Source: Phytophthora colocasiae
Taxonomy: Eukaryota; Oomycota; Peronosporomycetes; Peronosporales; Peronosporaceae
Direction: 5' to 3'
Length of the DNA stretch: 64,000 bases
Assembly: GCA_018806915.1 (NCBI GenBank)
Contig: JAGKQI010000079.1
Span: 1,267,001-1,331,000 of the forward strand
Below, piece by piece: positions 43,596-54,828 of this stretch. The notes beneath the pieces were generated by a model that had not been told where the DNA came from, ran no database searches, and saw only the letters and a program-made list of their open reading frames with translations. Position numbers and translations under genes: made by a program. Positions within the stretch are counted from its first letter, which is position 1, and the number at the start of each line of letters is the position of its first letter.

Positions 43596-46352
43596 TGTGC
43601 CCGTCGGATGGGGATCCGAAACGCGCCGGGCATGGCGTTACCCCAGAGTTGTGTGTTCTAGTGTGTAGGACCAGAGCTTAGAAAGACTCAAGATAACACT
43701 CAACAATGCATGACTACTTTTGCCCAAGAATCGACCATACCTTCTGGAAACTCAGGGAACGAGTTACCTGAGACCGCCGAAAACACCGACCCGACACCAG
43801 ACGACACAGTGTCGTTCAGGTTGAAGGATGGCGAGTGTTATGGCTGGTGGGAGGACAACTACCCTGATCGGTCGAAGAGGGATGTGGTGATGGTGTATGG
43901 TGCTGTGAATGACCATCGGACCAAGATTCTCTTGGACACTGGTGCGACCATAAATATTCTGAGTTACGACTTTGCGCGTAAGCTCGGACTCAGACTTAAG
44001 TCGCACAAGCAGACCAAGGTGTCGGGGATGGGTGGTGTTCCAACATATATCGGTGCCAGCGCTGAGATCAAGTTACAACTTGGGCCAAGGGTGGTATATA
44101 TTGTGGATGTTTGGGTCGCGAATATCGGTGAAGGAATTGACGTGCTTTTGGGAATGGGTTTTATGTTTGCTGCTGGAGTGAGAATTAGTGCTCGCGAAGG
44201 TCTGGTGTCGTTACCAGACGAGGTAGTGGTGATGATGTGTAATTGGGAACCTGGTGATCACATTGGTCGTAACAGGTCGGTTAGACCAAGTGAGGCTGTT
44301 CTTCTGAGTCCGGGTGAAGAGTTTATTGTCCGAATTGACTATGGACCAACGAACCCCCAGAGAGAAGTCGTGTGGGCCGGACGCGGTGATCGCTGGGTTA
44401 CTCAGCTGATCTATGCGGCTCGCTCTTGGCCTGTGGCCGTTCGCGTGGTAAATATCTCTGATAAGAACACGTGGGTCAATGAACTCTCCGATGTCGCGAG
44501 GATCGTGGAATATGGTTTCTTCCCAAGGCATGGACGTTTCGTGCGTCCAGGTTCCGCTGCTTATCGTGACTGGGAAGTTCTGATTCTGGAGAGCACCCCG
44601 TCACCAGAGACTAAGAAACGTATGAAAAGAGAGGCGGAGTTGGAGGCCCTGATGCCGCAACCCCCGTGTGTAGACCACCCAGACTACCCATGGCCGACTG
44701 ACATACTGCAGCGTCCAAGGTTCGATAACGCTCGAGTGCAGTTCGTGAAACCAGAGTCACCACCGACCGTGAAACGAGTACGCTTCGCTCTGGATGCATT
44801 CACCCAGACGGAAGATGGTTGCCACAGTGAATCAACGGGAAGTATGGACATCAGTACAGATACCAGAGATATGGAAACATTCTCTGAAAGTACTTCGCAT
44901 ACAGACCCTGGTGACACCTCTGTTACTATCGACGATGATGTCCTTGACTCAAAACCTGAATGTCTCCTAGATGGTCCTCAGACTCCTGAGTTACCCGCGG
45001 ATGATTTTGATTCAATGGATGAGTCTTGGGATATTCCCATTCAGGGGATGCCTGGAACGCCTGTGGAAAAGTTACGAGTGGAATACGAGCGGTGTATGAA
45101 CGTTCCGAATGAAGAATTAGACCTGGAGCCAGGTGTATACATGCGAGAAGGCACGGAACTCCTCGTTCAATTACGCGACCAACTGGTCATGTTGCCTGAG
45201 ACAGTGTTGGAAGAGTTGACACCAGAGTGTGCTATCGATAGCGCCGATGTTGGAGAACCGGGAAAGACGACTCCAGAAATGGAGAGGAGACTGCGTGACA
45301 TTCTAAAACGCCACAGGAAAATATTCCTGGGAGACGGTGATGCGGCGCCCGCACCGGCAAGGGGCGTGGTCTGTGATCTGGATGTGGGAGATGCCAAACC
45401 GGTAGCTCAACGTCCGAGGTCCGTCGCTCCTCACCTCATGCTGAAGGTGTACGAGCTTCTGAAGAAACTTCTGGAAACTGGTTTGATCGAGTACTCCAAC
45501 TCACCATGGGCATCTCCTATCGTGATCGTCCTAAAGATAAACGGTGTTGACATTCGAATGTGCATCGATTATCGTATTGTGAATGGCTTTATTCAATTAT
45601 CACGTTACCCTCTGCATCTTATTGACGACCTTCTAATCGGTTTTGAGGCTGCTATGTGGTTCATGAGCCTAGATATGGCTAGTGGGTTTTGGGCGATCAG
45701 GATGACGGAGCGTGCGCGACTGGTATCAGCTTTCATTTGCCCGTTTGGACACTTTCAGTGGGTGAGAATGCCGTTCGGTCTGAAAAATGCCCCTCTGGTG
45801 TATCAAGCTATGTTGGATAATTGCCTGTGGGGATTCGTGGGACTGTCACCAGAAGAAGAAGCTGAAGTGGATGCGGAGGTTCTGGAATTTCTGCAACTCC
45901 AGTTTCAGAACTCTGAAAAACACCTTTCAGACTCTGAGAACCATGCACCGGTTTCAGAGATGCCAGCACTCACAAGTCAGATGACCGTCTTTCAGAGGAA
46001 TATTCCCGTCCCCACATGCATGGGCCCAGTCCTGGGGAGGAGTTCGTATATCGACGACATTGCACATGGAGCACCGACTTGGGACCAACTATGCGACGAC
46101 TTGAACGCCCTGCTATTCAGACTTCGTTACTGGAACATCTCTGTGAGCTTGCCCAAAAGCGAGTTTGGGAAGTTGTCGATACCGTACCTCTCCCACGAAA
46201 TCAGTGCCGAAGGTCTGAGGGCAACACCCAAAACCGTCAAAGGAGTTGAAGAGCTGCTATTTCCGTCTACGCTGAAGGGAGTTCAGAGTTTCATGGGGAG
46301 CCTCAATTATTACAACAAGTTTATTGAGGATTTACCACCCTCTACGAGCTGA
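43595..46352 (+). pseudogene. Protease and reverse transcriptase of element E
   Basis: The ATG overlaps the gag2 stop at 43595, but a 2-nt loss in a GT run near 43660 breaks the frame, so the open frame restarts at 43710 (MTTFAQESTIPS). It carries LLDTGATINIL, DVLLGMGF, the acidic linker, SPWASPIVIVLKINGVD, LDMASGFW, MPFGLKNAP, YIDD (46047-46058) and FMGSLNYYNKFIEDL in 880 codons, the longest uninterrupted PR-RT in the window. A 13-bp deletion near 46335, shared with F, ends it before RNase H. Confidence 0.88.
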
Positions 46353-47212
46353 CGGACGAGCAGATTTGTGCTGGACGAGACCCGACTCGTGCGAAAGAGG
46401 CATTCGAGATTCTGAAACGCAAGATAGTCTCTACTCCACAACTCAGACACCCAGACCGAACCAGACCGTTTGTTGTCATTCCGCACGCGAACCCTTGGGC
46501 TGCTTCGGCAGTTTTGGGACAAGAATACGAGGGAATAATTCACCCGGTCCGGTTCACAGGTCATGTCCTGAATGATGCCGAACTCAGGTATCATATTGCT
46601 GAGAAAGAGGCGATCGCGATCCTCAGAGTTTTGGAGAATTTCAGAGCTCTGGTGGAGTCAAGTCCGGTGATTGTGGTCTATACCAGATACTCTGTCCTGA
46701 AATGGTTGTTGACATCGAGCTCCACCGACGGCAGAAACGTCAAGTGGGGTCTGAAGTTGTCGCAGTGGAACTTGGAGATCCGCCGGATTCAGCGTGATGA
46801 AGATGGACTCCCAGCTATACTCGGCGCGGGCATTACCCCCAGGGAGCATCTGGACGAAGTCTCTGAAAATCTGATTCCAGTCAAGGGGTGAGTCAAACCG
46901 CCAGTTCCTATCAGTGTGGAAATGCTGAAAGCAGACTATCAGGGTTATGTTCTGAGTTTCGACGGTGCCGCAAAGACGTCTACTCGTTTGGGAAGCTGCG
47001 GGTGTATACTCTGGAAACTCCCGGGGTGGAGTGTCCTGGAAGCCCGAGGATTTCCTCTAACGGATGTCACGGTGAACGACTCAGAGTACTGTGGCCTGAA
47101 TTATGGTCTGAAGATAGCGCTCGACCACGGAATACAGGAGCTAGTGGTTGTGGGAGACTCACGCATCGCGATACAACAGGCTTAGGGACTAATCAACTGC
47201 AATCAGCCTAAC
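46353..47212 (+). pseudogene. RNase H domains of element E
   Basis: Tether RNase H: VVIPHANPWAASAVLG, HIAEKEAIAILRVLENF (frame to 46891). A CGA to TGA change ends it at VKG (46889-46891), where element C reads VKGRVKPP. The second RNase H (VLSFDGAAKTS, SEYCGLNYG, GDSRIAIQQA) runs 46916-47185 and ends at a TAG stop. Its last motif (NQAAD) is in the next frame segment. Both stops are also in element F. Confidence 0.83.
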
Positions 47213-49288
47213 TTGCAACGGAGGTTAGCCGAATTTGAGTCTCTGAAAACCAAGTTTCAGACTCTGAAGTTGGTGCACGTGAAACGCGAGTTCAACCAAG
47301 CGGCGGATTACCTGACCTCGAAGACTTTGACCCTTGGGGAAGCTTGGCGGGTACAAGATGATGATGAACTTATGCACCTGCAGCTGGTATCCAAGGTTCA
47401 AGAGAAACTGATGAAGCCTCGCTCAGTCCCGACCATGAAAGTTCAAGAGTCGAAGATACCAGACTCCGAAAATCATAATGCGTCACCAGAATCTGAGGAT
47501 GTTTCTGGTCCGGAATCCGCACCCCTGCCTCGATCAGCCAGAATATTGGTTGCCGTAACCCGTGCCCAAGCTCCGCCTGACGCTAATCCGCCTGAGGATG
47601 ATGACGAACGAGAACCTTTGGGGCCTTTGGAGTTCCAGGCAGAACGCTGGCGACGGATTAAGGCGCATCAGAGCCAGGACCCACACTTGGTTGGGCTCAT
47701 GAAGTTTCTGAAAGGCGACGTGGGAGATTTGCCACGACCCCGAGTCAGGAAACTTGCCAGAATCGCCGAGGACTTTGTTCTGGATTCTAGAGATGTACTT
47801 TATCGCCTGAGTCGTGCCACTCGAGAGCGGCCCCGGGACAATGTTGATGAACTCAGATTGGTGGTTCCCAGAGACTTGTATCCAGACTTGTTGCACTATG
47901 CTCATGAAGACTACCAGGGTGGACATCAAGGAATCAGGAGAACCTTTGAGAAGCTGAGTTCGGAGTTTTACTGGTTGGGCATGTATGTCAATGTGGAAAG
48001 ATTCGTGAAGGAATGTGTGGACTGTGCCAGTGGCAAGGGGCGACCCCCAAATCCCGGACCGTCACCTGGGAATATAGAGCCCAGCCGGCCGTTTGAAGTG
48101 GTGTCTATGGATTTTGTAACCCACATGCCGAAATCAGCACGTGGAAACACATTTCTCTTGCTGTTCCAGGATATGTTTTCAGGATACGTGATGTGCAAGC
48201 CGATGAGTGTCACCACTGCTCAAGATGTAGCAGAGACATATGAGGAACGCGTTTTCAGAAACTTTAGAGCTAGCTCTCTGATTCGTCATGATCAAGATCC
48301 TCGCTTCATGAGTGAGGTGTTCAAATGTTTCAGAGAGCTTTTGGGTAGCAGACAACGAGCTACTCTAGGATACCGGCCTCAAGCCAACGGCCAGCAGGAG
48401 CGATCAGTACAGACTGTGGTGCGCGCAATTAAGGCATATATCTCTGAAGCTGATCAGAGTGATTGGGATGATCATGCTGAACGACTGATGTTCGCTTTGA
48501 ATACATCCTTCGACGCCACTCGTCTGGAGACACCTTTTTATTTGGTGCACGGTTGGGATGCTCACGGTACGGTGTCCGCAATGCTTGGACCCAAGCCGTC
48601 GACGACTCAGGAGCGAACTGCTTACGAATGGAGAAGGAAGATGCAACGAGACTATAGTTATGCTCTGGCGTGCGCCGAAGATCTCCAGAAGAAGGCAAAA
48701 CGTGATCGGTCTGAAGAGCAAACCAGAAAGTGGAACGAGTTATCAGAGCATTTGAAGTCAGGTTTTGCTGTAGGCGACGCCGTATGGCTCTACATCCCAA
48801 AGGTACAAACGGGGTTGAGCAGGAAACTGGCGCACATGTGGCACGGACCTTTCAGGATCGAGGAGATGCTGGACGATTTCAGGGTGCGACTCGGGGTTGA
48901 AGATACTGGCTATCGTGTAAACCCCTGGGTGCATGTGAGCCGCCTGAAACCTAGAGCCCTGTTTCCCAGACGACCAGCAGCAGAGCTTCAGATCCCAGAA
49001 GATGATGACTTTGACGCTGCCTTGTTACCAGAGGATAGTTGGGAACCTGATACTGAAAACGACGAGTATGAAGTGGAGAAGATTCTGGATACCCGCTGGA
49101 GCAAGCGTACCAGGACGTCTAAACGCTTGCGCGAATATCTGGTTAAGTGGAAAGGTTACGATGAAACTGAGTGGTTACCACTATCGAAGTTGAACTGTGG
49201 AGCATTACTTTATGAATTCAAACAGAGTGCACGAGCACGAGCTCGTTTTCAGGCAATGCAGGCTGGAAACGATCACCCTAGAGTCTAA
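47213..49288 (+). CDS. Integrase-chromodomain segment of element E pol, open
   Basis: An uninterrupted 691 codons: end of the second RNase H (VHVKREFNQAADYLTS), HHCC finger (HYAHEDYQGGHQG, CVDC), DDE core with Asp at 48110, Asp at 48290 and Glu at 48398 (D-E spacing 35 residues), GPY/F-like module (HMWHGPFRI) and a full chromodomain (EYEVEKI, YLVKWKGYDETEWLPL) ending at 49288. This is the only integrase-chromodomain unit in the window without a break. It would be part of a Pol polyprotein and has no own start, so expression as such is doubtful. Confidence 0.88.
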   Translation: MQRRLAEFESLKTKFQTLKLVHVKREFNQAADYLTSKTLTLGEAWRVQDDDELMHLQLVSKVQEKLMKPRSVPTMKVQESKIPDSENHNASPESEDVSGPESAPLPRSARILVAVTRAQAPPDANPPEDDDEREPLGPLEFQAERWRRIKAHQSQDPHLVGLMKFLKGDVGDLPRPRVRKLARIAEDFVLDSRDVLYRLSRATRERPRDNVDELRLVVPRDLYPDLLHYAHEDYQGGHQGIRRTFEKLSSEFYWLGMYVNVERFVKECVDCASGKGRPPNPGPSPGNIEPSRPFEVVSMDFVTHMPKSARGNTFLLLFQDMFSGYVMCKPMSVTTAQDVAETYEERVFRNFRASSLIRHDQDPRFMSEVFKCFRELLGSRQRATLGYRPQANGQQERSVQTVVRAIKAYISEADQSDWDDHAERLMFALNTSFDATRLETPFYLVHGWDAHGTVSAMLGPKPSTTQERTAYEWRRKMQRDYSYALACAEDLQKKAKRDRSEEQTRKWNELSEHLKSGFAVGDAVWLYIPKVQTGLSRKLAHMWHGPFRIEEMLDDFRVRLGVEDTGYRVNPWVHVSRLKPRALFPRRPAAELQIPEDDDFDAALLPEDSWEPDTENDEYEVEKILDTRWSKRTRTSKRLREYLVKWKGYDETEWLPLSKLNCGALLYEFKQSARARARFQAMQAGNDHPRV

Positions 49289-49674
49289 TGACTCTGAAAA
49301 CACATCTGGAAGTCTGATATCTGAAGGATTTCAGACATCGACTTTCAGAGAATGGTAATCTGAGTGCATGTTTCTCAGAGTCTTATTTCTGAAATTCGTG
49401 TGTTTGGATATGTGATCAATCATGTTACTGCTTATATAAAAACGACTGTGTGAATGTGAATGTGGAAGTGAATTTGTGGAGAATTAAGTGCTGAAGGATA
49501 CGAGGTTATGAGCAATGAGATGAGGAGAAGCAACGTGATTAAGTGGAGTAATATTGGAAAAGTTAAGGGATTAGGAGGCTATACTGAGGCCGGGGTTTAC
49601 GTCACGAATGCAGACAACTATTGGGCTTCTCAAAATGCAGCCTTCCCGTAGGTACCATGATGGACATCTGAGCC
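49289..49674. other. Convergent spacer, element E
   Basis: It holds TATATAAAAACGACTGTG near 49432 and GTGAATGTGAATGTGG, as in C and D, with scattered differences from both. No gene is seen. Confidence 0.6.
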
Positions 49675-52600
49675 TCAATAGCGAAGAGAGATCGGGTTCT
49701 CAGAACGCTCCGTAGGTGTCATCAAGTCCTTCTTGATATCAGCAGGGACGTACTGGAGCCACTCTCCGTCCACATTTACCGTGGCCCAATGCATCCGAGC
49801 AGGCTCAACAGCATCCAAGTCACCCAGTTGCGTCTCCAGACTCAGACACTTGGGACCACCGAGCTCTGCGACTCTGGGATCTTGCCAGATCCAGGGACAG
49901 GACTTGTCAGGAAGCACCCAGATGCCGGGCTCTGAGAGTATCGACTCTGGAAAATCCTTGTGCTTCAAGACCTTTCGGATGAGAGCATTGTGTTGACGGA
50001 TCATAGCCCCTCGACGCATGGCCCGATACTTGTGAAGCTCCGCAGACTTGTCGTCAGCTTCGACGTCCATGATCACCCAATGCGTTCGCTCCCAGAAGGC
50101 TTGAGCGTACTTTTTTCATGCTGCGCACGATGTCTTCCACGTCAGCCAACACCATGGGTCCCAGTTCATCCCGCTTGTGGAAGTAAAACTCTGAGAATTG
50201 GTTGTCGAACATGACTTCCCAAGGGGCGCGCTTCTTGCGGATGACCGCACAGTACCGCTCAGAGTCCCAGCGCTTCTTGAGGATGGCACATCAGTGTTTG
50301 TGCACCTCGTAGTCTGGGAAACCCAATGTCTGGCCAGTGGTGGTCCTGGTGGAGCTCACTCGCTGTACTCTGATGCCATAGTACAACCAGGAGGATGCTT
50401 CACAGTCTGGTGTTTCCACCACCTGGAGCTCCTTGACCGTCAGGGAATTATAGGACTTGGATACCAGACTACGTGCTTTCCCAGAAGAACTTTTAGACTT
50501 CGATCCACTTCCACTGGTGGATTTCGGACGAGACTTGGGACTGGTGTGGGCCTTTATGGACGCCAGACTCCTCTTGGACTTCTTGGTGGGGATGATAGGC
50601 CCATCATCAGAGTCTGAGTCGGCATCAGAGTCCCGGGGACGCTTGGAACCAGGACGTGGGTGGTCATCAGACTTCTTGTCTCCAGACTTCCTGCTCCCGG
50701 ACTTCTTGTCCCCAGACTTCTTGTTCCCAGAATTCTGGTCTTGAGACTTCTTACTGTCAGACTTGTCACCCTCAGAATCGCTGTCGTCGGACGCACCGTC
50801 ACCTGAGCTCTCGCCGTCATCTTCGTCTTCGGACTCGACTGCGCCAGAATCTTTGTAATCAGGATCATCCTTGGGGTTGTCGGCGGTGGATTCGACATCA
50901 CTTTCTGGATAATTGACGTGGCCATCCAGGTCACCCCAAGCCGCAGGCTCGGTACCAGCCGAGATATGACGATCCACCACCTCGTCAGCCATCTGGTAGT
51001 AGACCTCAGGGACATACTTGGCCCAAGGAGTAGAATTCAGACGACGAGAAAACACCAGACTCACCAACATCTGGATGAGAACCGGACTGCTGAAGAGGCT
51101 GTGAGCCTCCCTGTCTGACGCCAACCACTCCATGGCTTTGTCGTACTTGATCCCAGACAGCAGAGCTTGGCGGAGGTCAGGACGAGCTTCTTTCCAGACC
51201 ACATCACCAGGAAGCATCTTGTACACTTCAGACTTGGCCACTTTGGAACCTGCATTCGCCGAAAGCACAGAATCTTCGACGGGCTTGTGTCCGGAGGGGC
51301 GACGCTGCAAATTCTTAAGGTCCCACTTGAACGGCCGTTTAGGGGATGACTTCAGAGTCTGGGGTTTCTGAGGATACAGCAGATACCGTGGACTCTCGCT
51401 CTTGGACTCCGAAGACTGAGTACTCGGACGGGTGAGATCCAGAATTCTGGTGGCCTTCGCAGCTTTCTCAGCAGCCTGACGAGCTCGTTCCTCAGAGAGC
51501 CGTTTCTTGAAATCAGGAACGGGTTTCTTCCGCGCGTCTAAAGCTGTCACACTGATGACGGTCGTCCAGTTATCAGGGACGATAGTGTCCTCTTGATATG
51601 ACACCAGAAGGTCATGAAGCCGATCCCAATTACCAGAAATTTCAGAGTTCTCTTGTAAGAACTCTGAGAATCCCCATGGATCTGTGGGCTTGACTTCAGG
51701 ACGCGACTTCAGGATCGAGACCTGCGCCTGAAGATCGGCGACTTGGGACTTCAGACTTGCCTTGTCCGACTCCAGAGCTTCCACTTGGTCCTGGTAGTGA
51801 GCCTTGAGGTCCTGGAATCTCGAAGCCATGCTTCTTCTACCACACCGGCGTCTTGCTGGGCACACTTTAGCTCGTGCTTCCAGTATTGACAGTGGAGTAC
51901 CCACTCACGCTTGATTTCTTCACACGCAGAGCGCGCTGCTGCCGCATCGATCAAGGCGACGCCGTTCTGAGAACCAACGCGTTCTCGAAGGCGGCGGTGA
52001 GCAGCAGTCATAAGTTTTAGGCATCCAGCCGTCCGAAAAACTTTTTCAGCAAGTCGAGTAGGGGAGACGTGAGAAACCAGAGACCCCAGTTCCCGGCGAA
52101 CCTCCACAGACGACGTCAGAGCATCCAGAGTGCGCACGTCTGGAGTCTGAGCACACGGAGACACGACTTCGTCAGGATCGTAGCTTGGGATCACCCGCTC
52201 CAGCTCTCGGAGGTCTTCATCAGTGAGTGCCTCGTAACCCACGAGTACACAGGGGCCACCGTACGCGTTCGCTATGTGGCGCCCTCTTCTGAAGTCTTCA
52301 GCTCGTGCAGGAGTACTCACCAGAAAAGCACGTCCCTCTGGTTTGACAATGGGAGCGACATAATTCTGGGGAACATCAGAGTCCCCCAACGCCGTGACTT
52401 GGTCTCCTGTAGCCGTCACCAGACCCTGACGAAATAGCCGATCGACCTCCTCCGTGGACAGAAGCCGTGGGGCACCGAACGCCCGCGGTCTGAAGACACC
52501 AGGAGTTCCCTCAGAGAATTCAGAACTGGAACCCCCACATGAAGCAGCCAACGGCGAAAGATCACCTGAGCCAGCCGAGTCAATACCATCACCAGGGAGA

Positions 52601-52995
52601 TTCTCATCCAGATCATCGACTTGTGAACTCTTAGGCTTGGAAGCATGGGCTGGGGCGCTAGAGCTGCCACCTGGCGATGTGGCTGAACCAACATCTCCAC
52701 CCTGCACCACACTGGCAGTTGCCGAAGCAGGACAGGTGCCTGTGGCGTCGCCTGCCACCCCACTCGCTGAGGCGTTTGAGCTCAAAGAAGCGCTGGTTTC
52801 CTCAGTCATGAGCGAAAGGACAGAGATTGGAAAATGATGGCCCGTTGGGCGAGTCAAATTAAAGTTTCTGAGTCTGAGAGAATCAGACTGTGCGACGGGG
52901 CACCAGAGACTCTGAAAACCGGGCAACTGGCAAAGAGTTGCAGCTACACTACCCTCTGAAAACCGTCTATCAGAATGTTTGATAGGCCTGGCCAT
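49675..52995 (-). pseudogene. Antisense ORF of element E, three breaks
   Basis: Start MARPIKHSDRRFSEGS (52995), open for 414 codons to 51751. A frameshift near 51830 moves it to 51904-50291 (537 codons: coiled coil, FSEFLQENSEISGNWD, helical region, DKKS-rich stretch, SSWLYYGIRVQRVS). A TCA to TGA change ends that at 50291, an indel near 50110 follows, and the C-terminal ordered region continues at 50076-49675. The central part resembles C, and the acidic tract (SDSEGDKSDSKKSQDQNS) is identical to D, so the gene is mosaic. Function unknown. Confidence 0.8.
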
Positions 52996-53036
52996 GATAC
53001 ACAGCTTGGAGAAAGTTCCGCACTGATGGATCGTGA

Positions 53037-53050
53037 CCAGGAGGGGCGTT
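53037..53050 (+). other. Polypurine tract of element E
   Basis: CCAGGAGGGGCGTT ends at the LTR start 53051. Confidence 0.75.
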
Positions 53051-54735
53051 TGACATGATGTTAATTCCGATTTTCGAGCGACAGGTGGACATTACGTTGC
53101 GATGTGATTGGTTATACTATGGGTTATAAGCGAAAGGGATTTTGGGACGCGGCCGCACCCGTGCGACATCTGTGGAAGATTGTGGATAAACCTTCGCCTG
53201 ACTGTAAAGGGGCCCAAAGGACCAGAAGTGTACTTCAGAGTGTGCACAACTCTGAAGGTCAACTACACTCTGTCTGGTCACCGGACTTTCCCCGACGATG
53301 AGTGCATAAGTTCTGGCGGAAAGTCTCTCAGAAGAACGTATCTCTGAGAGACCTCATCCCGTTACTGTCCAGCGCGACGATTGATGGTCCAAGGATTCAC
53401 AATATATACCCGCAGAGACCAAGTATCGCGCGCCGGACGCCGCGCACCCGCGCAACCCTCAAGATCTTCACGTACGTTGAAGCATTGGTGCTCAGTACTC
53501 TGGTTTCGTATCCAAGACTCTGGTATCTCTAACTCTGAGTGACCAAGACTCTGAAAACCAAGTGATATCAGACTCTGAAAACCAGGATACCAGACTCTGA
53601 AACCACCGAAGATCCAAGACCATACTGAAACCAAGTGAACCCAAGTTCAAGTCACGCATTCAAGTGATTACTGACCTGCACATCCCCCCGTAATGACGTC
53701 TCTACCTGTCAACCCATCGAGATCGGCTGCACAAACCGCATACTGAGATCAAGTCAAGACATCTTATACATACAAGAGCCAAGTATACCTGACATATGAA
53801 GACTGACTGCTGAAAGGACGCAAAAGATGACAAGAAGAAGAGATACCAGAAAGATATGATAGTTATGAGGAAGATAAACGATAAACAGAGTTCAATTTGC
53901 CGTGTAACCCAGAAGTCGTTGTATTTCTGTTTGCAAGGCCACGCCAAGCATCGCTGCCGTGTGATCTCTCGCCTATTCAATCCCCTTAGGCGGAGATCAG
54001 GTAACGTAGAGACCTGAAAGGACCCGCCTATTCCATATCCTAGTTGGGTCGTTTGTTTTGTCTCTAGCGGTAGCCCATTTCATATTGCTCGTTTGGACAG
54101 GCTCTGGAAACTAGACAGTCGTTTTCAGAGTGCAAGGTAGACTGTTATATATAGCCGATTGTATTGGTTTATATTTTCCCTCTATACTAGAGGGTGGTGC
54201 GCGAACGTAAAGGCATACCAGACAGACCAGGTGTCTGGTAGCTAGTCCCTAGTTGACCTGGAGTGTTAGCCCACCGTTCAAGGGCCTAGAAAGAATAAGA
54301 ACGGCTGTATATAGTTGTATATTTCCGAACTCTGTATATTGGTTGTTTATCTCTGAGAGTCAGGTATCTCGGTTCTGGATTTGTGATATTCAGCTACCGA
54401 ATTCAGACTTTCTCTGGTATATTAACCTCTTTTCGACCACCGACTTCCTGGAAAACACTTTGTTTTCCAGAGATTCCGACTCCCAAGCGCTCCTGGAAGG
54501 ATTTCCTGAATACCGACACCAGACTCAAGGGAACTCCAACTTCTCTTCACGACACATTCTCAGACTCCGGCGAGGGTCATATTTACGAAGACAACGAACC
54601 CACGAGGATACCGCACGGTACCACACGCCAACCTACCGTTGTACGGCTCTGAAAAACCCTTTTCAGTAGTCGTATAACTAGGGTTCACTATACGCCCCCC
54701 TGCTCCGCGACCAAAGTTTCACCGACTTCGCGACA
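53051..54735 (+). repeat. LTR shared by elements E and F (1,685 bp, subfamily II)
   Basis: Nearly identical to 37616-39301 and offset by 15,435 bp. It carries the same internal marks: 79-codon ORF 53108-53347, direct repeats from 53546 to about 53612, palindrome arms 53963-53973 and 53989-53998. It is 3' LTR of E and 5' LTR of F at once. Confidence 0.93.
54146..54153 (+). promoter_or_regulatory. LTR TATA box driving element F
   Basis: TATATATA followed 25 bp on by CCCTCTATACTAGAGGG and the PBS-like TGGTGCGCG. Confidence 0.5.
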
Positions 54736-54737
54736 AC

Positions 54738-54755
54738 TGGTGCGCGTGCCCGGAT
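54738..54755 (+). other. Primer-binding site (18 nt) of element F
   Basis: TGGTGCGCGTGCCCGGAT, after which the sequence (CTTTGGAATCGTG) leaves the tRNA match and agrees with element A. Element E has the longer type at the same place. Confidence 0.83.
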
Positions 54756-54828
54756 CTTTGGAATCGTGATATCACCGGATTTGGGAGTACAAGAAGAGAA
54801 AGTTTCCTGTCAAGCGTCTATATTCAAG

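Larger units (their letters stand above)
37616..54735 (+). mobile_element. Element E: full-length A-family element with shared LTRs
   Basis: LTR 37616-39301, internal region 39302-53050 and LTR 53051-54735. The two LTRs are almost identical, yet the internal region has inactivating changes in gag1, gag2, pol and the antisense ORF. Integrase with chromodomain is intact. Its internal mutations recur in element F. Confidence 0.92.
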
